Positions 1 to 8,221 are shown, numbered from the stretch's first letter. The stretch is DNA of 64,000 nt from DATBDE01 sp036270095 (GCA_036270095.1 DATBDE010000127.1:1-64000), one strand, 5' to 3'. A program made the numbers and translations. Notes: a model not told the origin generated them from the letters alone.

Positions 1-674
1 TAGCCGAGGGCGCGCGACTGCGGGCCGGCGTCGCGGTGGAAGGGATCGAGCGCGACGGCTCCGGCCGCGCCGTCGCCCTGGCCACGAGCGCAGGGCGGGT
101 GCCGGCCGGCGCCGTCGTCGTCGCCGCGGGCGCGTGGACGGGCACGCTGCTGGAGCGCTGCGGCCTGCCGGTGCCGATCCGGCCACGCAAGGGACAGATC
201 ATCGTGCTCGAGCGCTCGGCCGCGCCGGTGCGGCGCAAGCTCAACGAGGCCGGCTACCTGTCGGCGGTCGAGTCGGCGCACGAGCAGCTGCAGGTGGCGA
301 CGGTGGTGGAGGCGACGCGCAGCGGCACGACCCTGATCGGCTCGAGCCGCGAGCTGCGCGGGCTCGACCGCACCGTCGACGTCGCGGTGGCAGCGGCGAT
401 GGCGCGCCGGGCGGTCCGGTTCTTCCCCGGCCTGCGCGAGCTCTCGGTCATCCGCACCTACGCGGGGCTGCGCCCGTTTGCGCCCGACCACCTGCCGCTG
501 ATCGGCCCGCTGCCCGCGGCCGAGAACGTGTGCGTGGCCAGCGGCCACGAGGGCGCGGGGATCGGGCTCGCGCCAGCCACGGGCGAGCTGGTGGCGGCGT
601 GGCACGCAGGCGAGCGTCCGCCGGCGCTGGCCGGGTTCTCGCCGGCCCGGTTCGCTGAGGTGGCGGGCGCGTGA
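1..674 (+). CDS. D-hydroxyproline dehydrogenase-type FAD subunit (DAO family), 5' truncated
   Basis: This is the C-terminal part of a glycine oxidase/D-amino-acid oxidase-fold flavoprotein. The reading frame is already open at base 3, so the gene begins outside the window. The tail carries the DAO-family pattern GLRPFAPDHLPLIGPLP followed by SGHEGAGIGLAPATGE, the FAD-contacting C-terminal block. Its stop overlaps the GTG of the next gene (GTGA). With that [2Fe-2S] protein and the convergent FAD/BFD protein it would form a heteromeric dye-linked dehydrogenase of the HcnABC/D-hydroxyproline dehydrogenase type. The neighbouring 4-hydroxyproline epimerase, deaminase and semialdehyde dehydrogenase make cis-4-hydroxy-D-proline the likely substrate. 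Sarcosine or another secondary amine remains possible. Confidence 0.85.
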   Translation, partial: AEGARLRAGVAVEGIERDGSGRAVALATSAGRVPAGAVVVAAGAWTGTLLERCGLPVPIRPRKGQIIVLERSAAPVRRKLNEAGYLSAVESAHEQLQVATVVEATRSGTTLIGSSRELRGLDRTVDVAVAAAMARRAVRFFPGLRELSVIRTYAGLRPFAPDHLPLIGPLPAAENVCVASGHEGAGIGLAPATGELVAAWHAGERPPALAGFSPARFAEVAGA

Positions 675-919
675 GCACGGTGCGGGCGTGGGTCGACGGC
701 GAGCCGATCGAGGCGCGGGCCGGACACTCGATCGGGGCCGCGTTGCTCGAGCGCGGCGTTCGCGTCCTGCGCCACAGCCCGGCCGGCGGTCCACGCGGCC
801 TCTATTGCGGGATCGGCGCGTGCCAGGAGTGCCGCGTGCGCGTGGAGGGCCGCGGCACGGTGCGCGCGTGCATGACGCCGGTCGAGGAGGGGATGCGGAT
901 CACGACGGCGGTGCGCTGA
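671..919 (+). CDS. [2Fe-2S] subunit of the amine dehydrogenase (HcnA-like)
   Basis: This 82-residue ferredoxin-like protein has four cysteines in plant-type spacing (Cys46, Cys51, Cys54, Cys67; core YCGIGACQEC). Small subunits of this form relay electrons in HcnABC, octopine/nopaline oxidase and D-hydroxyproline dehydrogenase complexes. The GTG start overlaps the stop of the upstream FAD subunit, so translation is probably coupled. Its 3' end overlaps the 3' end of the oppositely oriented FAD/BFD subunit by about 20 bases, so the three presumed subunits are encoded tail to tail. Confidence 0.88.
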   Translation: MSTVRAWVDGEPIEARAGHSIGAALLERGVRVLRHSPAGGPRGLYCGIGACQECRVRVEGRGTVRACMTPVEEGMRITTAVR

Positions 920-2222
920 CCTCGGCCAGCGTCCCGAGCGGGATGGGGCGCAGCGGGGGGCGCTGGTTGTAGGGCCCGGCGGCGCCCGCCGCGCGCGCCA
1001 CGAGCTCGCCGCACATCCGGCCCTGGCACGGGCCCTGGCCCACGCGGGTGACCTGCTTGAGCGCGTCGAGGTCGCCGTCGGCGCCGGCCGCCGCGGCCCG
1101 CACCTCGCCCGCCGTCACGTCCTCGCAGCGGCACAGCACGGTCTCGGGCGCGGCGAGCTCCCACAGCCCCGCCCGGGGGCCGAAGAGCGCCTCCAGCAGC
1201 GCCGCGAAGCGGGCGTGGCGGCGACGCCGGCGCTCGAGCGCGGGCGGCCGCGCCGGGGCCGCGGCGGCCCGGACGTGGGCCGCTGCGGCGGCGCCGGCGA
1301 TCGCGCCCTCGGCGCACGCGAGGTCGGCGCCGCCGATGCCGGTGGGCTCACCCGCGACGAAGACGCGGGGCACGGTCGTGCGCTGGTCGGCGTCGCACCG
1401 GACGGTGCCCTGTGGGGTCAGCGCGCAGCCCAGCGTGCGCGCGAGCTCGACGACGGGCACGAAGCCGTACGCGGTGCAGACGGCGTCGACCGCCAGCGTG
1501 CGCGCCCGCCCGTGGTCGGGGCGCCAAGCGCCGTCGCACGGCGCGAGCGTGACCGACTCGACGACCTCATCGCCGTCGGCACCGACGACGACGTGGCCCC
1601 AGAGCAGGTCGACGCCGGCGAGCGCGCGGCGGTAGCGGCCGTACTCGCGCAGGCGCGCGGGGTCGCGGCCGGCGACCGTTGCCTGGCGCACCCAGTCGCG
1701 GCGCCGCGTGGCCTCGGCGACGGCGACGACGGTGGCGCCGGCACGGCGCAGCTCACGCGCGACCGGGAGCAGGAAGGGCCCGGCGCCGGCGAGGACGACG
1801 CGCCGCCCGACGGCGACGCCCTGGCCCTTGGCGAGCGCCTGCGCCCCGCCTGCGGTGAACACGCCCGGAAGCGTCCAGCCGGGGAAGGCGACGGGTCGGT
1901 CGTGCGCGCCGGTGGCGACGACCACGGCCCGTGCGTTCACGGAACCGGGCCGGCCCGAAGGGTCGACGGTGAGCAAGGTCGCCCCGTCCCCCTCCGCCGC
2001 CCACACCGGGGTGCCCGACAGCACGACCGCCGGCGACGCGTGCAGCGCCGCGATCGCCGCCCTCCCCGCCGCGCTCGGATGCCCGCGCCAGATCTGGCCG
2101 CCGGGGGCCGGCTGCTCGTCGATCACGACCACGCGCACTCCTGCTCCGCACGCCGCGCACGCGGCCGCGATCCCCGCCGGGCCGGCCCCGACGACAGCGA
2201 CGTCGGCGTCGAGCTCGGCCAC
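900..2222 (-). CDS. FAD/NAD(P)-binding subunit with BFD-like [2Fe-2S] domain
   Basis: This 440-residue protein has an N-terminal dinucleotide fold (VVGAGPAG, residues 10-17) and a second nucleotide-binding segment around residues 140-170. A C-terminal BFD-like cluster domain holds Cys364, Cys366, Cys399 and Cys404 (CRCEDVT and GPCQGRMC). This is the architecture of HcnB/OoxA-type alpha subunits of heteromeric amine dehydrogenases. It lies 8 bases after the epimerase in a minus-strand operon. It probably works with the FAD and [2Fe-2S] proteins at 1-919 to oxidise cis-4-hydroxy-D-proline to 1-pyrroline-4-hydroxy-2-carboxylate. The substrate is inferred from context. Confidence 0.85.
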   Translation of the reverse strand: MAELDADVAVVGAGPAGIAAACAACGAGVRVVVIDEQPAPGGQIWRGHPSAAGRAAIAALHASPAVVLSGTPVWAAEGDGATLLTVDPSGRPGSVNARAVVVATGAHDRPVAFPGWTLPGVFTAGGAQALAKGQGVAVGRRVVLAGAGPFLLPVARELRRAGATVVAVAEATRRRDWVRQATVAGRDPARLREYGRYRRALAGVDLLWGHVVVGADGDEVVESVTLAPCDGAWRPDHGRARTLAVDAVCTAYGFVPVVELARTLGCALTPQGTVRCDADQRTTVPRVFVAGEPTGIGGADLACAEGAIAGAAAAAHVRAAAAPARPPALERRRRRHARFAALLEALFGPRAGLWELAAPETVLCRCEDVTAGEVRAAAAGADGDLDALKQVTRVGQGPCQGRMCGELVARAAGAAGPYNQRPPLRPIPLGTLAEVSAPPS

Positions 2223-2230
2223 CTAGGCCA

Positions 2231-3229
2231 TCAAAGGTCGAAGCCGGCCGGGAACGGGTCGTCGGCGTCGAGCAGGTACTGGCCCATGCCGGTGATCCAC
2301 GCGCGGCCCGTGATCTCCGGGACCACGGCCGGCTGCCCCGCGACCTCGGTCACCCCGACCAGCCGGCCGGTGAACCGCGTGCCGATCACCGACTCGTTCA
2401 CGAATGGCTCCTCGAGCCCGAGCTCTCCACGCGCGAACAGCTGCGCCATCCGCGCCGACGTCCCAGTGCCGCACGGCGAGCGGTCGAGCCAGCCGGGATG
2501 GATCGACGTCGCCGCGCGGGCCGACGCGCCGTCGCGGCCCGGCTCCGCGAACACGATGTGGTGGCACCCGGCGATGCGGTCGTCGGCCGGATGGACGGGC
2601 CGGTCGACCGCGTCGATCGCCGCCATGACCTCGAGTCCGCGCGCGATGAGCTCCGGCGCTTGCTCGGGCGCCACCACCACCCCGGCCTGCGCCGCATCGA
2701 CGATCGCGTAGAAGTTCCCGCCGTAGGCCATGTCGTAGGCGATCCGGTCGCCGTTGACGGCGACGCTGCGATCGGCCGCGTGCAGGAACGCCGGCACGTT
2801 GCGCAGGGTCACGCCGCACGCCCGGCCGTCCTCCACCTGCACGCGCGCCTCGACCAGGCCGGCGGGCACGTCGAGGCGTACGACGGTCTCGGGCTCGGTC
2901 ACCTCGACCATGCCGGTCTCGACGAGCACGGTGGCCACGCCGATGGTCCCGTGGCCGCACATCGGCAGGCAGCCCGACACCTCGATGAACACCACGCCCC
3001 AGTCGGCGTCCGGGTGCACCGGCGGCTGCAGGATCGCCCCCGACATCGCGCTGTGCCCGCGCGGCTCGCGCATGAGCAGCAGGCGCAGGTCGTCGAGCTC
3101 GCGCTCGAAGTGCAGCTTGCGCTCGAGCATCGTCGCGCCCGGGATGACCCCGACGCCGCCGGTGACCACGCGCGTCGGCATCCCCTCGGTGTGGGAGTCG
3201 ACCGCGTGCAGGACGCGCGCCGCCCTCAT
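2231..3229 (-). CDS. 4-hydroxyproline 2-epimerase (proline racemase family)
   Basis: This 332-residue protein should interconvert trans-4-hydroxy-L-proline and cis-4-hydroxy-D-proline. Both catalytic cysteines of the racemase/epimerase subfamily are present: Cys91 in MCGHGTIG and Cys253 in RSPCGTGTSA. A Cys/Cys pair argues against the Ser/Thr-containing trans-3-hydroxyproline dehydratase subfamily. The chosen ATG gives MRAARVLHAVDSHTEG, the normal family N-terminus, and overlaps the upstream deaminase stop (ATGA). A longer open frame upstream has no family similarity. Neighbouring deaminase and semialdehyde dehydrogenase genes favour hydroxyproline over proline as substrate. Confidence 0.92.
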   Translation of the reverse strand: MRAARVLHAVDSHTEGMPTRVVTGGVGVIPGATMLERKLHFERELDDLRLLLMREPRGHSAMSGAILQPPVHPDADWGVVFIEVSGCLPMCGHGTIGVATVLVETGMVEVTEPETVVRLDVPAGLVEARVQVEDGRACGVTLRNVPAFLHAADRSVAVNGDRIAYDMAYGGNFYAIVDAAQAGVVVAPEQAPELIARGLEVMAAIDAVDRPVHPADDRIAGCHHIVFAEPGRDGASARAATSIHPGWLDRSPCGTGTSARMAQLFARGELGLEEPFVNESVIGTRFTGRLVGVTEVAGQPAVVPEITGRAWITGMGQYLLDADDPFPAGFDL

Positions 3230-4110
3230 GCCGGTTGCGGCGCGCGCAGGGCGCGCACGGCGCCGTCGAGCGTCGCCCGCTCGGCGTCGTCCAGCGGCAG
3301 GCGCGGCGCCCGGCACGGCCCGCCGAAGCGGCCCACGGCGTCGATCCCGGCCTTGAAGTACTGGACGAGCTTGGGCGTCATGTCCAGGCGCGCGAGCGGC
3401 AGCAGGCGCTGGTAGATCTCGCGGGCGCGCTCGAGCTCGCCCGCGCGGCAGGCCTCGAACAGCTCCACGCACTCGCGCGGCGCAACCACGGCCACGCCGG
3501 CGATCCACCCCGTGGCGCCGGCGCAGAAGCCCTCGAGCGCCCAGTCGTCGCCACCGACCAGCACCTCGAGCCCGGCGTCGAGCCCGAGCAGCGCGGCGAG
3601 GCGGCGCGCGTCGCCCGAGCACTCCTTGATCGCGACCACGGCGTCCACTTCCCGCACGAGGCGCCCGATCGTCTCCGGCGCCATGTCGGTCCCGCCGCTG
3701 GCCGCGGGGTTGTTGTAGGCCATGATCGGCAGCGCGGTGGCCTCGGCCAGGGCGCGGTAATGCGCCACGAGCTCGCGCTCGTCAGCCGCGTAGCCCAGCG
3801 GCGGCAGCAGCATCAGCGCCTGTGCCCCCGCCGCCTCGGCGTCGGCCGCGTAGCGGAGCACCTCGCCGGGGGTGCCCGCGGACACGCCCGCGGTCACCGG
3901 CCCGTCGGACGCGCCCACGACGGTCTCGACCACGAGCCGCCGCTCGGCCTGGCTCAGGCTCCCGCTCTCGCCCATCGTGCCGCAGGCCACGAAACCGGTG
4001 CAGCCCGCCTCACGCATCCACTCGACGTTGGCGCGCAGCGCCTCGACATCGACCTCGTTCTCGCTTGTGAACGGCGTCATCGCCGCCGGCATCACGCCTT
4101 CGAAGCGCAC
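3226..4110 (-). CDS. 1-pyrroline-4-hydroxy-2-carboxylate deaminase (DHDPS family)
   Basis: This 294-residue TIM-barrel protein of the DHDPS/N-acetylneuraminate lyase family has Tyr132 (AYNNP) and the Schiff-base Lys162 (AIKECSGD), plus GTMGES near residues 44-49. In hydroxyproline pathways this family deaminates and dehydrates Pyr4H2C to alpha-ketoglutarate semialdehyde. Sequence alone cannot separate it from other DHDPS-like lyases; the assignment rests on the epimerase, dehydrogenase and semialdehyde dehydrogenase around it. It follows the GntR gene by 10 bases and overlaps the epimerase start, so it belongs to the same operon. Confidence 0.85.
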   Translation of the reverse strand: MRFEGVMPAAMTPFTSENEVDVEALRANVEWMREAGCTGFVACGTMGESGSLSQAERRLVVETVVGASDGPVTAGVSAGTPGEVLRYAADAEAAGAQALMLLPPLGYAADERELVAHYRALAEATALPIMAYNNPAASGGTDMAPETIGRLVREVDAVVAIKECSGDARRLAALLGLDAGLEVLVGGDDWALEGFCAGATGWIAGVAVVAPRECVELFEACRAGELERAREIYQRLLPLARLDMTPKLVQYFKAGIDAVGRFGGPCRAPRLPLDDAERATLDGAVRALRAPQPA

Positions 4111-4120
4111 GTGCTTCCTC

Positions 4121-4870
4121 CTAGTCCAGGGTCATGTACCTGCGCACCCGCTCGATGTGCGCGCGGGCGTAGAACTCCGCCGCGCGGGCGTCGCCGCCCG
4201 CCACGGCCTCGTAGATCATCCGGTGCTCGGCCATGTGGATCCGCACGCGGCCGGGGACCGCGATCGACTCGTCGCGGAGCCGCTGCCACAGCGGCTGGTC
4301 CATGACCTCGGCGACCCACTCGGCGATGGCCACCAGCACCGGGTTGCCGGTCATCGCCGCCATCTGGCGGTGGAAGAGGCGGTCGCCGTCGTTCCACCGC
4401 GCCCTTCCCTCCGCGCTCTCGGGGTCCAGGATCTCCTCCATCGACGCAAGCAGCTCCGCCGCGTGGGCGTCCTCGCGCCCCCGTTCCGCCGCGAGCGCGG
4501 CGATGGCCGGCTCGAACAGCGCCCGTGCCTCGAGCAGCGCCGACGGGCTGGCGTCCGCGCCGCCGGGCGGCGCGCCCGGGCGCCCGTTGCCAGCGAAGCC
4601 CCGCGTCCGCGGGAGCGCGTCGTCGGCGACGTAGGAGCCGGCGCCGGCGCGCGTGCGCAGGATCCCCTCGGTCTGCAGCGCCGCCACCGCCTCGCGCACC
4701 GACGAGCGGCTGACCTCGAGCGCCCGGGCCAGGTCGCGCTCGGACGGGAGCCGGTCGCCCGGCGCGAGCCGTCCGTCGCGCACGTCGTCGAGGATGCGCT
4801 CGACGATGTGCTCGTAGAGCTGGCGGCCGCGCAGCGGCGGAATATTGGTCTGCTGATCGGCGCGCATCAT
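4121..4870 (-). CDS. GntR/FadR-type regulator of the hydroxyproline cluster
   Basis: This 249-residue protein has an N-terminal winged helix (about residues 16-82, including LPSERDLARALEVSRSSVREAVAAL written here in part as SRSSVREAVAAL) and a C-terminal FCD ligand-binding domain (about 110-245). It heads the minus-strand operon and is divergent from the semialdehyde dehydrogenase. The 42-base interval contains an inverted repeat, GGTCTG-N5-CAGACC, and its ATTGGTCTGCT half-site recurs inside the gene's own 5' end. It probably represses both transcripts until a pathway intermediate binds. Two tandem ATG codons are available at the start (4868-4870 or 4865-4867). Confidence 0.88.
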   Translation of the reverse strand: MMRADQQTNIPPLRGRQLYEHIVERILDDVRDGRLAPGDRLPSERDLARALEVSRSSVREAVAALQTEGILRTRAGAGSYVADDALPRTRGFAGNGRPGAPPGGADASPSALLEARALFEPAIAALAAERGREDAHAAELLASMEEILDPESAEGRARWNDGDRLFHRQMAAMTGNPVLVAIAEWVAEVMDQPLWQRLRDESIAVPGRVRIHMAEHRMIYEAVAGGDARAAEFYARAHIERVRRYMTLD

Positions 4871-4896
4871 GCACAGATTGGTCTGCTAAACAGACC
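4844..4896. promoter_or_regulatory. Probable GntR operator region (inverted repeat plus duplicated half-site)
   Basis: GGTCTG (4880-4885) and CAGACC (4891-4896) form a perfect 6-bp inverted repeat around CTAAA. The 11-mer ATTGGTCTGCT occurs twice in direct orientation (4844-4854 and 4877-4887), 33 bp apart or about three helical turns. The palindrome ends 3 bp before the -10-like TACGGT of the divergent dehydrogenase gene. Binding by the adjacent GntR protein is inferred. Confidence 0.65.
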
Positions 4897-4899
4897 TGC

Positions 4900-4905
4900 T
4901 ACGGT
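4900..4905 (+). promoter_or_regulatory. -10 element TACGGT, leaderless start for the semialdehyde dehydrogenase
   Basis: TACGGT lies exactly 7 bases before the ATG at 4913 and no Shine-Dalgarno sequence is visible. The predicted GntR operator occupies the region just upstream, where a bound repressor would block RNA polymerase. Confidence 0.6.
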
Positions 4906-4912
4906 AGCGCCG

Positions 4913-6445
4913 ATGGCGGAGACAGTCCAGTCCGTGGATCCTCGCACGGGGCAGGCTGGGCCGACGTACCCCGCCTCAACCCCGTCCGACGTGCGTGCCG
5001 CCGTGACCGCGTCCGCGCACGCCGTTGGCTCCCCGGCGTGGCGCGACGCCAAGCGCCGCGCGGCCTTCCTGCGCGGGGCGGCCGCCCGCCTGCGCGAGGC
5101 CGACGGCGAGATCGTCGCGCTGGTCCAGTCCGAGACCGGCCTGCCCGAGGGCCGCGCGGTCGGCGAGCTCGAGCGCACCTGCCGCCAGCTCGAGGCCTTC
5201 GCCGACGTCGTCGACGCCGGCGACTACGTCGACGCGATGATCGACACCGCCGACCCCGACGCGCAGCCGATCCCGCGGCCCGACGTCCGCCGCATGCTCG
5301 TGCCGATCGGCCCCGTGGCCGTGTTCGGGGCCAGCAACTTCCCGCTCGCCTTCGGCGTCGCCGGCGGCGACACCGCCTCCGCGCTGGCCGCCGGCTGCCC
5401 GGTGGTCGCCAAGGGCCACCCGTCCCATCCGGGCACGAGCGAGGCCGTCGCCGCCTGCCTGGACGCGGCCCGCGCCGACGCCGGCCTGCCCGACGACGCC
5501 TTCGCGCTCGTACAGGGCCCCGGCAACGACGTGGGCGAGGCGCTGGTGGACGCGCCCGCGCTCGCCGCCGTCGGCTTCACCGGCTCGCTGGCGGCCGGCC
5601 GGGCGCTGTACGAGCGCGCCGCGCGCCGCCCGGAGCCGATCCCGGTCTACGCCGAGATGGGCAGTGTCAACCCGGTGGTGGTCACCGAGGGCGCGCTGGC
5701 CGAGCGCGCCGACGGCATCGCCGAGCAGCTGGCCGGCGCGGTGTCGTTCGCCGCCGGCCAGCTGTGCACCAAGCCCGGCGTCGTGCTCGTGCCCGAGGGC
5801 GCGTCCGGCGAGGCCTTCGCGCAGGCCGTGGTTGACCGGCTCGCGGCGGCGGGGCCGCAGGTGATGCTCAACGACCGCCTGCGCTCCTCGCTGGGCGACC
5901 GCGTGCAGGACCTCGATGCCGACAGCAACGTGCAGCGCCTGACCCCCGACGGCGGCGCGGCCGAGCCCGGGCTGCGCTTCGACCCGCTCGCGTTCCGCGC
6001 CCCCGCCGCCGCCGTGCGGGCCTCGCGCGACCTGCTGGAGGAGCGCTTCGGGCCGGTCGTGCTGCTCGTGACCTACGCCTCGGAGGACGAGCTGCTGGAG
6101 ACCGCGGGCGTCCTCGAGGGCCAGCTCACCGCGACCATCCACGCCGGCGCGCAAGAGGCCGAGCTGCGCCGCTCCCTGACCGACGCCCTGAGCGAGCGCG
6201 TCGGGCGGCTGATCTACGACGGCGTCCCCACCGGCGTCGCCGTCAGCACCGCCATGCACCACGGCGGCCCCTATCCGGCCACGACCGCGCCCGCGCACAC
6301 GTCGGTGGGCATGACCGCGATCGCGCGCTTCCTGCGCCCGGTCGCCTGGCAGAACGCGCCGCAGGACGTCCTGCCGCCGGCGCTGCAGGACGGCAACCCG
6401 CTGGGGATCTGGCGCAGCGTCGACGGCCAGTTGACCCGCGACTAG
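4913..6445 (+). CDS. Alpha-ketoglutarate semialdehyde dehydrogenase (hydroxyproline type)
   Basis: This 510-residue aldehyde dehydrogenase should oxidise 2,5-dioxovalerate to 2-oxoglutarate, the last step of hydroxyproline catabolism. Catalytic features are Asn142 (ASNFPLAF), Lys167, Glu248 (YAEMGSVNP) and Cys285 (GQLCTKPG). The AEMGSVNP and GQLCTKPG contexts are typical of the KGSADH subgroup. The start is set at the ATG 7 bases downstream of TACGGT; the open frame continues far upstream but has no family similarity there. It is divergent from GntR and its stop overlaps the stop of the next minus-strand gene. Confidence 0.92.
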   Translation: MAETVQSVDPRTGQAGPTYPASTPSDVRAAVTASAHAVGSPAWRDAKRRAAFLRGAAARLREADGEIVALVQSETGLPEGRAVGELERTCRQLEAFADVVDAGDYVDAMIDTADPDAQPIPRPDVRRMLVPIGPVAVFGASNFPLAFGVAGGDTASALAAGCPVVAKGHPSHPGTSEAVAACLDAARADAGLPDDAFALVQGPGNDVGEALVDAPALAAVGFTGSLAAGRALYERAARRPEPIPVYAEMGSVNPVVVTEGALAERADGIAEQLAGAVSFAAGQLCTKPGVVLVPEGASGEAFAQAVVDRLAAAGPQVMLNDRLRSSLGDRVQDLDADSNVQRLTPDGGAAEPGLRFDPLAFRAPAAAVRASRDLLEERFGPVVLLVTYASEDELLETAGVLEGQLTATIHAGAQEAELRRSLTDALSERVGRLIYDGVPTGVAVSTAMHHGGPYPATTAPAHTSVGMTAIARFLRPVAWQNAPQDVLPPALQDGNPLGIWRSVDGQLTRD

Positions 6446-7337
6446 CGCTCGTCCCGCTCCTCCGCCAGCGCCTGCCGCAGCGTGACGTCGAACGGCTGCG
6501 GGCGCACGTCGAACAACGCCGCGCCGGCGTCGTCGGTGACCACGGTCGGCGTGCGCAGGCCTTCGATCAGCGGGCGCGCGACCCCGGTGTCGACCGGCGT
6601 GACGAGGCCGAGCGAGAGCGAGGACAGCGCTGGGCTGAGAAGCGGGACCGGGTCCTTGAGCGGCGAGCGCTTGTCCAGCGCGCAGGCCATGCGGTCGAGC
6701 ATGTCCGCGTAGGCGAGCACGTCGGGGCCGCCGATCTGCACCTCGCGCCCCGCGCTGGCCTCCACCGCAGGCGCCTGGGCGAGGTAGCCGACGGTGTCCT
6801 CGATGCCGATCGGCTGCGTCGGCGTGCGCAGCCAGGACGGGGTCACCATCACCGGCAGCCGCTGCACGAGGTAGCGCAGCGTGCGGACTCGCTGCGCTTG
6901 CCGACCACCATGGCCGCGCGGAAATACGTGAGCGGCGGGCCCTCGTCGACGAGCACGAGCGCCGTGGCGTGGCGGCTGCGCAGGTGGGCCGAGCCGTCGG
7001 TGTCCCCGAGGCCGCCGAGGTAGACGACGCGTCCGACGCCCTCCTCGCGCGCCATGCGCCCGAAGGCCGACGCCGCCCGCCGCTCGCGCGCGGCGAAGTC
7101 GCCGCCCCCGCCCATGAGGTGCACGAGGTAGTAGGCGACGTCGACGTCGCGCCCTGCGCCCGCCAGCGTATCGGGCCGCAGGAGGTCGCCCTCGTGCAGG
7201 TCGAAACCGCGCTCGCGCAGGTGCGCCGAGCGGCCGGCGTCGCGCACGAGGCACCGGACCTCGTCCCCGCGCCCGTGCAGGGCGTCGGCCAGCCGCGAGC
7301 CCACGAACCCGGTGGGGCCGCTGACGAGCGCGCGCAC
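6442..7337 (-). pseudogene. NAD(P)-binding SDR/epimerase-like protein, frameshifted
   Basis: The first frame encodes an atypical SDR/NmrA-like N-terminus (MRALVSGPTGFVGSRL) through AAMVVGKRSES. The remainder, beginning RTLRYLVQRLPVMVTPSWL, continues in another frame to the stop at 6442. The two parts together make one normal family member of about 298 residues. The break is at about 6884-6890, where only two bases remain between GAG and CGC ACG; loss of one or four bases would explain it. It is the last gene of the presumed light-responsive operon, 32 bases after the MerR gene. It is either a pseudogene or affected by a sequence error. Confidence 0.8.
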
Positions 7338-7369
7338 GTGTCAGCCGTCCCCCAGCGAGAGCGTGGCGG

Positions 7370-8221
7370 TCATGGGCGCAGCTCCGCCGCGGCCTCGACG
7401 GGGTCGCCGTGCAGGAGCTCGGCCCCGACGGCGTCGGCGAGGTTCGCGTGCACCCCGGCGCCCGCCAACAGCAGGCGCGTGCGCTGCGCGAGCTGCGCCA
7501 GGGGCTCGCGCAGCAGGGCGACGCGCGCCGGGGTCAGGGCGACGATCACGACCACGTCGGGCTTCAGCTCCTCCACCGTGCTCGTCAGCGTGTCGACCGG
7601 CGTGTCGGGGCCCAGGTAGGTGATGCGCCAGCCGCGCTGGCGCAGCGCGAGCCCGAACAGCAGCAGCCCGAGGTCGTGGCGCTCCCCGGGCGCGCAGGCC
7701 AGCAGCGCGCGCGGTCCCACGCCGCGGTCCCAGCCCCGGGCCAGCGCGACCAGCCGCCCGCGCAGCACCATGCTCGCGAAGTGCTCCTGGGCGACCGAGG
7801 CCTCGCCGCGCTCCCAGCGCTCGCCCAGCTCGCGCAGGTAGGGCAGCAGCACGTCGCGCGCCAGGGCGTCGAAGCTCAGCCGGGTGACGAGCAGGTCGAG
7901 CACGACCTGCGCCCGCGCGTCGTCGAAGTCGTCGAGGGCCTCGCGCAGCTCGTCGGCCACGCCTTCGAGCGATGGGGTCAGCCCGGCCGGCGGCGCCTCG
8001 GCCTCGAGCACCAGGCGCGCGGCCTCGCCCGCCGACACCCCGGCTCCGAGGTGGCGCACCATCGCCTGCACGCGGTCCTCGTCGGCCGCGGTGTAGAGGC
8101 GGAAGCCGCCGTCGGTGCGTTGCGGCTCGAGCAGCCCGTAGCGGCGCTCCCACGCCCGCAGGACGTCGGGGGACACCTGCGTGCGTCGCGCCAGCTCACC
8201 GATGCGTAAGCGCGGTTCCAC
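7370..8221 (-). CDS. MerR-family regulator with B12-binding domain (CarH/LitR-like)
   Basis: This 283-residue protein has a MerR winged helix (LRIGELARRTQVSPDVLRAW, residues 5-24) followed by a B12-binding four-helix bundle and Rossmann domain. It has the adenosylcobalamin-photoreceptor motif W-x9-EH (Trp136, Glu146, His147) and a second motif E-x-H-D-L-G with His182. The 35-residue spacing between the two histidines equals that of Thermus CarH. Glu137 follows Trp136, where Thermus CarH has the light-state ligand His132. The GTG start has an AGGAG site about 7 bases upstream, and 26 bases overlap the preceding gene. It probably represses this operon in the dark. Confidence 0.88.
   Translation of the reverse strand: MEPRLRIGELARRTQVSPDVLRAWERRYGLLEPQRTDGGFRLYTAADEDRVQAMVRHLGAGVSAGEAARLVLEAEAPPAGLTPSLEGVADELREALDDFDDARAQVVLDLLVTRLSFDALARDVLLPYLRELGERWERGEASVAQEHFASMVLRGRLVALARGWDRGVGPRALLACAPGERHDLGLLLFGLALRQRGWRITYLGPDTPVDTLTSTVEELKPDVVVIVALTPARVALLREPLAQLAQRTRLLLAGAGVHANLADAVGAELLHGDPVEAAAELRP

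Noticed and set aside
134..658. Long plus-strand frame of 174 codons inside the flavoprotein gene
   Set aside because: Arg/Ala/Gly-rich shadow of the FAD subunit caused by the high GC content; no domain pattern.
1215..2711. Plus-strand open frame of nearly 500 codons opposite the FAD/BFD and epimerase genes
   Set aside because: Antisense shadow; low-complexity composition and both real genes on the minus strand have full catalytic motifs.
4976..6298. Minus-strand frame of 440 codons opposite KGSADH
   Set aside because: Antisense shadow with Gly/Arg/Val bias; the plus strand has a complete aldehyde dehydrogenase.
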